This document shows positions 34,044 to 42,350 of a stretch of DNA of 64,000 nt, in pieces. The stretch is from Bacteroidales bacterium (lineage in GTDB: Bacteria > Bacteroidota > Bacteroidia > Bacteroidales > UBA932): NCBI GenBank assembly GCA_004554455.1, contig SFMG01000002.1, forward strand, positions 1 through 64,000. Reading direction: 5' to 3'. The position numbers and the translations under genes are program-made. Position 1 is the stretch's first letter, and each line of letters starts with the position of its first letter. The notes beneath the pieces were generated by a model. The model searched no databases. It was not told the DNA's origin and saw only the letters and a list, made by a program, of their open reading frames with translations.

Positions 34044-36518
34044 TTAGTTGTATCGAACGGTAATGGTTCCTATCCTTATTTCGGTCTGCTTGTCGGTGAG
34101 CGTACCCTTTTCGATTCCGAGGAAGTTGAGATAAGAGTCATCGGAAACCGCCTTCGGAGCCGGGTTGATGTCGGTCACCTTGTCGGCCACCTGCACGCGG
34201 AGCACGACATTGTCACGACCGAAGCAGTCTGCAGGCAGTCTGCGCAGATGGTCCTTGAAGCCCGGACAGGAGTCCTGAGATGTGGTGGTCCACCAGGTGA
34301 TGGAGCGGTTCTTGATTATCTCGCAGTCCGGAACGTCCTTGAAGCTGGCGCCGCCGTCCACGGAATAGAGCAGTTTCCAGTGTGCAGGGGAATCCAGAGT
34401 GGTGTTGCCCATTGCACCGTGGTTCCACACTATTCCGAACACGAGATTGTTTCCGCTGATGCCGGCAGTGGAGAAACTGATGTCGAAGTAACGGCCCGTA
34501 TCGTTGCCGAAATCCCACCAGCTGTTGGTGAGCTTGATGCCGCCGTTGGCTACAAGACCCTTCTGGTTGGATGTCATTCCGCCGTTGCCGCCATCACCGC
34601 TGCGTCCGTTGTAGGTATTGTTGAAGTCAGAAGCCGCCGCTACTGTGGCGGAATAGACGTTCATGCTGCCGTTGCCTATTTCCGGCAAGATGTCCGCCTT
34701 GCGGTTGTTCCAGTTCCATTCCACTATGGTATTGCTGAATGCCGGGTCGTTGAATGCCAGGTCATCAGGGGTCATATAGCGGAGCTGGTAACGGCCCAGG
34801 TCACCGTAACGGAAAGAAGGCTGTTCCTCGTGCACCACAATGGCCTTGAAGGTACCGGAGCCCTGAGGAAGCAGGGTGTTGAACGCGAGGTCTTTCGGAC
34901 CGCGTCTCCAGGTGCAGGCCGCATTGGTCAGCATATATGCGGCATTACCGTTGATATCCGTGCAGAGCAGAGGCGCCACATCCCAGCGCGGAGCCTTATC
35001 GGTGCCGGAATAAGGGTTGACTTCGTCCTTGAGGGAATAGCCGTCCGTGGCGTTGGCGTAGGCGCCGTCCTTGCAGAACACCTCCATATCAGGGATGTTG
35101 ACATAAGTGTAGATGTCATCGTCACACAGCTCTGAAAGCGACTTGGCTTTGACTGCTACCGAAGTCATATCACCTGCCTGAGTCTCTATCACATTGTCTG
35201 CGGTGATTCCGGAGAGCTCATAGCGCACAGGGTCGGAAACGCGGGTGAGGGTAAGTCCCTGGACAAGCAGGCGGAGCTTGCTGAAGCGAGGTATCGCCGC
35301 TGCCTCACTGTCGTTGAAGACAAGCTTGATTCCATAGCGGCCGTCCTTCGTCTGCATGTAGGCTACGCGATAGTTGTAGTTGCGGTCGAACATGAACTGA
35401 CCTGTCTGAGGGGAGGATACGATATTAGGGCTGGTGCAGTCGCTGACGACGTATCCGTCCATATACACGAAGTCATCGATCACCTTGCTGCCGTCGGAGG
35501 AGAGCATTCCACGCAGATTCTCCATCGTCAGCTCGAGAGGGTAAGCGACCTGAGTGAGTCGTACGATTGCCTCTACCTTGTTGCCAAGGGCATCGGTGAA
35601 GGAAATCCGTATGTCCGTGCTGCGGACATCAGTGCCGTCGTTGCGGCTGACTTTCAGAACCAGGCCTTCACTGGTGAGCCTGATGCCGCTGACCCAGTCG
35701 GCTTCACATTCGAAGACAATCTGGTCGTTGTAAGGCCATATATTATTGGAGAGGGTGGCAAAAAGGACTTCGCCCGCAATGCCCTCGACCTCCTCCGCGG
35801 CAGATGCGAATACTAGCTCCGGATCGCCGGTGGTCTGGGTCACCACAAGGGTGGCGTTCACAGGTATGCCGTCGCTCTGTGCCGGGTCGAAGACCTCGAA
35901 TCTGATATAGGCCACTCTCGGGAGCTCGCCCTTGTTTTCACTTACCTTGAAGCTTACGGCCTTCTTTTCTACCTTGACATCGGATATCCACTTCTCGAAA
36001 TCTGCAACAGGCTCTTCATCCCCGTCCGCCAGTTCTTCTGCGTAGGTGACGGTGGAGCGTATGCTCTCCAGACCGTATTTCAGATTGGAAGAGAAGCTTT
36101 TGCAGACCGTGGCCTCGCTGCGCAGGAGGGTGAGGGAGGAGTTGTCGAAAAGGAAAGACGCCTCGGTGATAAGGCCCTTCTGGGTCATCATCACGGTGTC
36201 CCTGACTGCGCCGCTGGTGAAGACTATGCCCACCTGACGGGACACGGAGTAGTTGGCCGAGTAGCTGAACACCACGTCGTTGATGCCTTCTCCGGAGGTC
36301 TGGTCAAGAGACGCCCATTTCACCGGCTCGGTGAAGCTGGCCGTCCAAGGACCGTTGGAATAGACCATCACGTGGGTGGAACCCGCCTTTTCGGAAAGGG
36401 TCACCGCACGGGATGACACGGCGAGGGGCCTGTCGAACTCGAAAGGCTTGTCGCAAGCCTGCACAAGAAGCAGGAAGGCGAGCGCCGCAAGGCTGGAAAG
36501 TATATTCTTTAATTTCAT
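34044..36518 (-). CDS. DUF5689 lipoprotein (first of two)
   Basis: The 824-residue lipoprotein (lipobox VQAC, Cys22) has BACON-like N-terminal sandwiches ('THVMVYSNGPWTASFTEPVK'), a DUF5689 segment in the middle ('DFVYMDGYVVSDCTSPNIV' to 'DDIYTYVNIPDMEVF') and a C-terminal jelly-roll with 'NDTGRYFDISFSTAGISGNN'. It follows susD by 12 bases. Its position directly after susD is that of SusE/SGBP-type surface binding proteins. OB-fold-like DUF5689 domains hint at an elongated or polyanionic ligand, but that is inference. Confidence 0.82.
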   Translation of the reverse strand: MKLKNILSSLAALAFLLLVQACDKPFEFDRPLAVSSRAVTLSEKAGSTHVMVYSNGPWTASFTEPVKWASLDQTSGEGINDVVFSYSANYSVSRQVGIVFTSGAVRDTVMMTQKGLITEASFLFDNSSLTLLRSEATVCKSFSSNLKYGLESIRSTVTYAEELADGDEEPVADFEKWISDVKVEKKAVSFKVSENKGELPRVAYIRFEVFDPAQSDGIPVNATLVVTQTTGDPELVFASAAEEVEGIAGEVLFATLSNNIWPYNDQIVFECEADWVSGIRLTSEGLVLKVSRNDGTDVRSTDIRISFTDALGNKVEAIVRLTQVAYPLELTMENLRGMLSSDGSKVIDDFVYMDGYVVSDCTSPNIVSSPQTGQFMFDRNYNYRVAYMQTKDGRYGIKLVFNDSEAAAIPRFSKLRLLVQGLTLTRVSDPVRYELSGITADNVIETQAGDMTSVAVKAKSLSELCDDDIYTYVNIPDMEVFCKDGAYANATDGYSLKDEVNPYSGTDKAPRWDVAPLLCTDINGNAAYMLTNAACTWRRGPKDLAFNTLLPQGSGTFKAIVVHEEQPSFRYGDLGRYQLRYMTPDDLAFNDPAFSNTIVEWNWNNRKADILPEIGNGSMNVYSATVAAASDFNNTYNGRSGDGGNGGMTSNQKGLVANGGIKLTNSWWDFGNDTGRYFDISFSTAGISGNNLVFGIVWNHGAMGNTTLDSPAHWKLLYSVDGGASFKDVPDCEIIKNRSITWWTTTSQDSCPGFKDHLRRLPADCFGRDNVVLRVQVADKVTDINPAPKAVSDDSYLNFLGIEKGTLTDKQTEIRIGTITVRYN

Positions 36519-36530
36519 ATTGTTACAATT

Positions 36531-38039
36531 TTAGAGTCCGCAGGCATTATATGCCTTGTTGTCAAGCGCATACTTGGAGTAAACGACTTCCTTGTCCGGG
36601 ATAGGATAGTATTCGTGGCAAGGCTTGAGATTGTCGGTACGGGCCTGATAGTCCGTGGATTCGCTGAGAACCTGGTAGAAGGTACCCCAGCGTACGAGAT
36701 CGTATTTGCGCTGGAACTCGCCGAAGAGCTCGCGGGAACGCTCGTTCCTGATTTCGTCCTGAAGACGGATGTGGGTGCGGTAGGTGTAGTCACCTATGCC
36801 GGCACGGTTGCGGGTCTTGTTCAGATAGACAAGGGCTTCCTCATCCCGGTCCAGTTCGTTGAGGCATTCGGCAGCCATCAGTATGGCATCTGCATAACGG
36901 AAGACCTTGTAGTTGTTGCCGTCCGAAGTACCCTGCATATCCGGGCACCAGAACTTAGGACCCATCCAAGGACGGGAGTTGACGCTGAGGAATTCATGTC
37001 CGTCATATCCCCAGGCCATGTTGTAGTCCTTGCGTATGTCCTTGCTCTTCTTCGACTGGAGACCCTGGCAGAAGACGACGCACGGACGGGCTGCGGCCCA
37101 GGTGGTGCACTGGTTTCCGAGTTCCGGAATCTCAACGCCGTCGAAAGTGGTTATGCCGTTGACGGTCTTTCTGGTAGGAGTGCAGACGCAGGCTACGTTC
37201 GAGGTGTAAACCAGACCTCCCTGGGTGTAGGTGTGCTGGATTTCGAATATGGACTCAGGGGTGTTCCTGTTACGGAACATCACGTTCTCCGCGTAGTCAT
37301 ACTGGGAGAAGTCGCCATAGATGTCCTCGATGTGGGCTATGGCTTCGAGGGCTTCCTCCCACTCCTTGTTCCACATTGCGAGCTTGGCCACGAGCATCCA
37401 GCCGCAGGCGGCTCCGAGACGATGACCCTCGTTGTCGCTGGTGCGGGTCTGCTTTGCCTGCGGGATTATCCCGAGCAGGTCCTCTATGACCTTGTCACGC
37501 GTTTCCACGGCACTCATTCTCGGAAGGGCCGCAATGCGGAGCAGGGTTTCCTGATCCTTGACATCGTCGAAGTAGAATGGCACGTCGCCGAAGAAGCAGG
37601 TGAGGTGCCAGTAGAAGAGGGCACGCAGGACCTTTGCCTCGCAGAGCAGTTCGGTGCGGTCCTCGTCGCTCAGGCCTTCGGAGGCCTCGATGCCGGCTAT
37701 GGCATAGTTGCAGCGCTGGACACCGAGATAGCCCTGGGTCCACATCGTCTGGCCGAAGCGCGGCACGGCAGGAGAGATGTCAAGCTGGGCGTCACGGGTG
37801 CCGGACGGACAGTACATCACGTCCGATACGCATTCCACGGCGAGGAAATAGGTGTAGTTGTAAATCGATTTGATAGGTATGTAGCAGCTGTTGACCACGG
37901 ACTGGCATTCGGCCTTGTTCCTGAAGAAGTTTTCAGGAGTGGAGATGGCCGAGGTGTCCTCCTTGAGGGAGCAGGCCTGGAAAGGCAGGACAAGAGCTGC
38001 GGCAAGTGCCAGGTATATATTTTTCTTTTTCATTTTCAT
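36531..38039 (-). CDS. SusD/RagB-family surface lipoprotein (locus A)
   Basis: The 502-residue lipoprotein (Cys23, lipobox FQAC) shows the SusD features: 'STPENFFRNKAECQSVVNSC' near the start, the TPR-rich helical body, 'RYADAILMAAECLNELDRDE' and 'IRNERSRELFGEFQRKYDLV' near the C-terminus. SusD proteins form the lid of the SusC transporter and bind the substrate. It follows susC by 13 bases and precedes two DUF5689 genes. No sugar-specific motif can be read. Confidence 0.95.
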   Translation of the reverse strand: MKMKKKNIYLALAAALVLPFQACSLKEDTSAISTPENFFRNKAECQSVVNSCYIPIKSIYNYTYFLAVECVSDVMYCPSGTRDAQLDISPAVPRFGQTMWTQGYLGVQRCNYAIAGIEASEGLSDEDRTELLCEAKVLRALFYWHLTCFFGDVPFYFDDVKDQETLLRIAALPRMSAVETRDKVIEDLLGIIPQAKQTRTSDNEGHRLGAACGWMLVAKLAMWNKEWEEALEAIAHIEDIYGDFSQYDYAENVMFRNRNTPESIFEIQHTYTQGGLVYTSNVACVCTPTRKTVNGITTFDGVEIPELGNQCTTWAAARPCVVFCQGLQSKKSKDIRKDYNMAWGYDGHEFLSVNSRPWMGPKFWCPDMQGTSDGNNYKVFRYADAILMAAECLNELDRDEEALVYLNKTRNRAGIGDYTYRTHIRLQDEIRNERSRELFGEFQRKYDLVRWGTFYQVLSESTDYQARTDNLKPCHEYYPIPDKEVVYSKYALDNKAYNACGL

Positions 38040-38052
38040 ATTTCTGTCCTCC

Positions 38053-41000
38053 TTAGTATCTGATCTGTATGCTGAACATTATCGTGCGAGACTTCGGATA
38101 GGCGCCTATGTCGAGACGGCGCAGGGTGGAGGAGGTTCCCGAACTGTTGACGTCGGGATCGAAGCCGTTGTAGTTCTTCCAGAGATAGAGGTTCTCGCCG
38201 GACACCGTAAAGGTGATGTCCTTGAGAGGGCAGCGGTACTTCTGGAGATCGAGAGTGTAGCCGAGACTGACATTCTTGAGACGGATGTAGGATGCATCGT
38301 GAATCATGAAGTCGCTGGCAAGGGCGGCGTCGGTCTTTCCGCCTGCACGCGGGATGTCGGATTCCGGATTCCTGGTCGGGTGCCATGCATCCAGCATATA
38401 GCGGTACTGGTTGGTGAAGATGGAACCGGCCATATAGAATTCGGAGTAGTTGTATATCTTTCCGCCGAGGGAGTAGTTGAAGAATATGCCAAGACGGAAG
38501 CCCTTCCAGTAGAAGTTGTTCTGCAGACCGCCGTAGAGCACAGGGTCGGAATTGCCCTGATAGACGAGGTCCTTCTGGTCGAGGGTGCCGTCGTGGTTGA
38601 TGTCGTAGTAGCGCGGACCGCCGAGAGTGTTGGAAGTGGCTGCGTAAGTCTTGGTGACCTTGTTGCGCTCGACCTCTTCGGTGCTCTTCCAGGTGCCGCC
38701 GTACTTGAAGCCCCAGAGGGAGTTCAGAGGGTAGCCGTTGACGTAGCCGTACATCATATAGGAGTTGTTGCCCGGAGAGGAATAGGCCACCACGAAGTCG
38801 TCCTGACCTATGTCAAGCACCTTCTGCTCATTGTGGGAGATGGTGAAGGCGGTGGACCACTGGAAGTTCCTGCGGTTGATGTTCACACTCTCGATGGACA
38901 GCTCTATGCCCTTGTTGCTGGTGGTACCCTTGTTGGCCAGGTAGGTCGAGTAGCCGGTGTTGGTCGGCACCTGTACGTTCAGGAGCAGGTCCTTGGTCTT
39001 GGAATAGTAAATCTCGGCCGTGATGTTGAGACGGTTCTTGAACATCGACCAGTCGATGGCGAGGTTGTAGAGGGTGGTCTTCTCCCACTTGAGGTCCGGA
39101 GAGTCAAGGCGGCTGCGGTAGGTTGCCACAGGCTGTGAGCCGTCGAAGAGATATCCTCCGGTGGTGGTGGAGTTCACTGCCAGGGAGCGGTAGGCAGAGA
39201 TTGCGTCGTTACCGGTGATACCGTAGCTGGCCCTGACCGAGAGGTCGTCTATCCACTTCACGTTCTTCATGAACGGCTCGTTGGCCACGTTCCATCTGAG
39301 GGCTGCGGATGGGAAGAAGGCCCACTTGTTGTTCTCGGCGAAGTTGGAGGCGCCGTCACCGCGGACCGTCGCAGTCAGGTAGTAGCGCGATTTCCAGTTG
39401 TAGTCCAGACGGGCGAAAACGGAGTTCTTGGTCTTCTTCGAATAGCCGGTGGAAGCCGAATATGTCTCCTTGTCAAGCACGGCGTTCATATTGTTCCACA
39501 TCACGGCGTCGTCGGTGTAACCCTTGCCGGAGAGGGAGAAGTCGTGGGAGAGGAAGGAGTAGGCGGAGTAACCGAGCATAGGCACGAGTGTGTGTCCGTT
39601 CTTATTGAAGTTGTAGCGTATCGTGGTCTCGGATGAGAGCGAATGCTCGTCCCATTCGGCCCTGTAGGCCTCGCCGCCTTCGTTCTCAGCCTTTGCAGGC
39701 AGGGTTCCCGGATAGTAGCGGTAGGTGTGCCTCTGGTAGAGATAGTAGGAGAAAGTGCTCTTGATCACGAAGTTCTTGAACGGAGTCACATCCACGGAGA
39801 AAGAGTGGTTGGTGGAGTGGCGCTCGAGATAATAGGTGTTGTTCTTTATAAGGGCTATAGGGTTGTTGATCTTCTGGCCGCCGTTGTAGAGCGGGTTGAA
39901 GGAATCGGTAGGCTTGATGAACGGGTTGAGGTACATTGCTGAGTTGTACCAGGCCGTTCCGCCTATGGAAGCCTTTGCCTGGTCGTTGTGACGCCAGGTG
40001 TAGGAACCGCTGTAGGAGGCCTTGAGCCATTTGAAGAGCTGACGTTCGAACTTCACACGGCCGGTAAAGCGTTTCTGGCCGGAATCCTTAATGATACCGT
40101 CTGCATCATTGTAGGAGAAGGATGTGTAGTAGTTGCCCTTGTCGCTCGCTCCGGAAATGGTGAGAGCGTAGTTCTGGTAGAGGGCCGTGCGGGTGATGGC
40201 ATCGATCCAGTCGGTACCCGTTCTGGAGAGCGGATCCGCATAGATGGACTCGGAAAGCGGGGTATCCCAGCCGGCCTTGTCCGGGTTGTTGGCATCGGAA
40301 CCGAAGGCGGCCAGGTCATTGCGGTACATCGCGAACTCGGCTGCATTCATTATGTCGAGCTTGCGCGGAAGCTGGGAGAAACCCACGTCGGCCTTGAAGC
40401 TTACGTTGGTCTTGCCCTTGTTTCCGGTACCGGCCTTCGTAGTGACTATGATGACGCCGTTGGCGCCCCTTGAACCGTAAATTGCGGTGGAGGAAGCGTC
40501 CTTGAGCACGGAGATGGATGCGATATCGTCCGAGTTGAGGTCATTGAGGTCGTGGATTGCGTCCATTATGCCGTCCACTACTATGAGCGGCTCGTTGGAT
40601 GCCGTGATGGAGCGGGAGCCACGGATACGTATGGTCGTGGTCGCGCCCGGCTCACCTGATGTGGACATAATGTCGGCACCGGCGATACGGCCCTGGAGAG
40701 CGTTGTCCACAGAGAACTGAGGTGCGCTCTTGAGGTCGTTCATCTTCACGTTGGTGACGGAACCGGTGAGGTCCTGTTTCTTGACGGTACCGTAACCGAT
40801 GACCACGGTCTCTTCAAGCATATTCTCGTCTTCCGCAAGGGTGAAGTCGATTACCTTTTTGCTTCCCACCTTGGCGCTCTGGCTGACATAACCCAGGTAC
40901 TGGACCTCGATCACGTCCTCCGGACCCGCCTTGATGGAGTACTTTCCGGAAGCATCGGCCATGGTGCCGGTCTTGCCTCCCTTGCCTGTTGCTATTATTG

Positions 41001-41169
41001 TCGCCCCGGCCATAGGGTTGCCGCTCTGGTCGAGAACCGTACCGCTGACTGTCCCGGACGCCGTCTGCGCCTGCGCTTCCGCGAACGGAGGCACGAGCAG
41101 CATCAGTACGGCCGCCGCTGTCGAAAGGAAAGCGGAGACAGACTTTATATTTATGGATAATTTCTTCAT
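38053..41169 (-). CDS. SusC/RagA-family TonB-dependent transporter (locus A)
   Basis: The 1038-residue outer-membrane protein has a signal peptide (about 1-34) and a carboxypeptidase-regulatory-like domain (about 38-110). A TonB-box-like stretch 'ETVVIGYGTVKKQDLTGSV' precedes the plug, which contains 'IRIRGSRSITASNEPLIVVD' and 'DIASISVLKDASSTAIYGSR'. A 22-strand barrel ends in 'TIMFSIQIRY'. It imports the substrate captured with SusD. Length is normal. It follows the small lipoprotein by 20 bases. Confidence 0.97.
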   Translation of the reverse strand: MKKLSINIKSVSAFLSTAAAVLMLLVPPFAEAQAQTASGTVSGTVLDQSGNPMAGATIIATGKGGKTGTMADASGKYSIKAGPEDVIEVQYLGYVSQSAKVGSKKVIDFTLAEDENMLEETVVIGYGTVKKQDLTGSVTNVKMNDLKSAPQFSVDNALQGRIAGADIMSTSGEPGATTTIRIRGSRSITASNEPLIVVDGIMDAIHDLNDLNSDDIASISVLKDASSTAIYGSRGANGVIIVTTKAGTGNKGKTNVSFKADVGFSQLPRKLDIMNAAEFAMYRNDLAAFGSDANNPDKAGWDTPLSESIYADPLSRTGTDWIDAITRTALYQNYALTISGASDKGNYYTSFSYNDADGIIKDSGQKRFTGRVKFERQLFKWLKASYSGSYTWRHNDQAKASIGGTAWYNSAMYLNPFIKPTDSFNPLYNGGQKINNPIALIKNNTYYLERHSTNHSFSVDVTPFKNFVIKSTFSYYLYQRHTYRYYPGTLPAKAENEGGEAYRAEWDEHSLSSETTIRYNFNKNGHTLVPMLGYSAYSFLSHDFSLSGKGYTDDAVMWNNMNAVLDKETYSASTGYSKKTKNSVFARLDYNWKSRYYLTATVRGDGASNFAENNKWAFFPSAALRWNVANEPFMKNVKWIDDLSVRASYGITGNDAISAYRSLAVNSTTTGGYLFDGSQPVATYRSRLDSPDLKWEKTTLYNLAIDWSMFKNRLNITAEIYYSKTKDLLLNVQVPTNTGYSTYLANKGTTSNKGIELSIESVNINRRNFQWSTAFTISHNEQKVLDIGQDDFVVAYSSPGNNSYMMYGYVNGYPLNSLWGFKYGGTWKSTEEVERNKVTKTYAATSNTLGGPRYYDINHDGTLDQKDLVYQGNSDPVLYGGLQNNFYWKGFRLGIFFNYSLGGKIYNYSEFYMAGSIFTNQYRYMLDAWHPTRNPESDIPRAGGKTDAALASDFMIHDASYIRLKNVSLGYTLDLQKYRCPLKDITFTVSGENLYLWKNYNGFDPDVNSSGTSSTLRRLDIGAYPKSRTIMFSIQIRY

Positions 41170-41189
41170 TTTTCAGTGGGTTCTAAATT

Positions 41190-42320
41190 CTACTCTATTG
41201 GATTCTCCTCTTCTTTTGTCGAACTGAGGCCGAGTATCCTGTCCACACCGCTGCCGCCGTTTTCGCTGAAGTAATCCTCGTCGGTTCCCTCGACAAGGCG
41301 GCGGATATATACATTGGATACATATACGCGGCTGTTGGTCTTAGACTGCTCTTCAAGACTGCCGGAAGTGATGCGTATCTGGGTGTTGGCTGAGATAGGA
41401 TAACGGGCTGAGCTCTGGATGAAGAGCATGAATTCGGCGTCATTCCACATATTTGCCGGGAAATCGGGATCGCTGCTGTCCAGGTGTGGGACTTCAAGCT
41501 CCATTGACCTGGACTCCTGTTCCGGATCATCCCTGAAGATGCCTCCGCCGAGTATGTCCACTTTTATTCTGTTGTTGTCCGAAACGCGTCCGTCGGCATA
41601 GGCCACTGCCCTGAAGGAAACCATAAGGAGCGAGTCGGAACGCATGGCGTCCACATAAGGGGTTACGATGCAGCCTCCGTGTCCCTTGCTGTCGCCGAGC
41701 ATCAGATGGCCGTTGCGTCCATAAACGTAGGAGACACCGTCGAAACTGTTCTCTGTCAGGAAATATCCCTTCTGAGCCGCAGACCATCCGGAATATATCC
41801 TCTCTCCGTCAGTGAAGTAAGGATTGACGACGCCGTAGGTGAAGTTGGCGCAATTGTTTGAGAAACGGGCTGTCGAGCCCTGGAAAATGGTGATGAAAGA
41901 TCCCAGATTACGTTCCGGGGCTGAAATCAGCAACATTCCGCTGCGCCTGGTGTAGTAGGCGTAAGAGGAACGCGGATTCACGCTCAGAGTCACGGAGTAA
42001 AGACCCGAAGACACTTCTTCCACGGCTTTTACGGAAGCCCATGGAGAACTTTCCTCGTCCTGCCATTCGATTTGCAGTTCCTCAAGAGGGACATTGGTCT
42101 TCAGATAGAACTTGTGGTCGCCTCCGCGGACGCCGACACAGAAAGTCGTTGCGGCTTCCTCTTCGCTGTCAGCAGATGCATAGACCTCAAGATACTCGTC
42201 CCTCGGTCCGTTGGGGTCGTCCTTGAGACAGGACACTCCCGACAGGCAGGCCGACGCCAGCAGCAGGGATGCTGCCAGGAATCTGCCCGGACGAGCCAGA
42301 ATCAATTGGTTTTGTTTCAT
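41190..42320 (-). CDS. surface lipoprotein with a BACON-like domain
   Basis: The 376-residue lipoprotein has two candidate lipoboxes (Cys25 or Cys31; the latter is followed by LKDD, an acidic pattern typical of surface export in this phylum). An N-terminal BACON-like sandwich (about 45-150) is followed by a region 'GYFLTENSFDGVSYVYGRNG' to 'MWNDAEFMLFIQSSARYPIS' that I do not recognise, probably a jelly-roll. It lies between the EEP-fold lipoprotein and susC in one operon and is likely a binding protein or adaptor for the same substrate. Confidence 0.75.
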   Translation of the reverse strand: MKQNQLILARPGRFLAASLLLASACLSGVSCLKDDPNGPRDEYLEVYASADSEEEAATTFCVGVRGGDHKFYLKTNVPLEELQIEWQDEESSPWASVKAVEEVSSGLYSVTLSVNPRSSYAYYTRRSGMLLISAPERNLGSFITIFQGSTARFSNNCANFTYGVVNPYFTDGERIYSGWSAAQKGYFLTENSFDGVSYVYGRNGHLMLGDSKGHGGCIVTPYVDAMRSDSLLMVSFRAVAYADGRVSDNNRIKVDILGGGIFRDDPEQESRSMELEVPHLDSSDPDFPANMWNDAEFMLFIQSSARYPISANTQIRITSGSLEEQSKTNSRVYVSNVYIRRLVEGTDEDYFSENGGSGVDRILGLSSTKEEENPIE

Positions 42321-42350
42321 AAGCGTAATTATGTTTGGATTGATAAGGTG

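Noticed and set aside
36615..38063. Plus-strand frame of 482 codons
   Set aside because: Antisense to susD of locus A; no recognisable fold.
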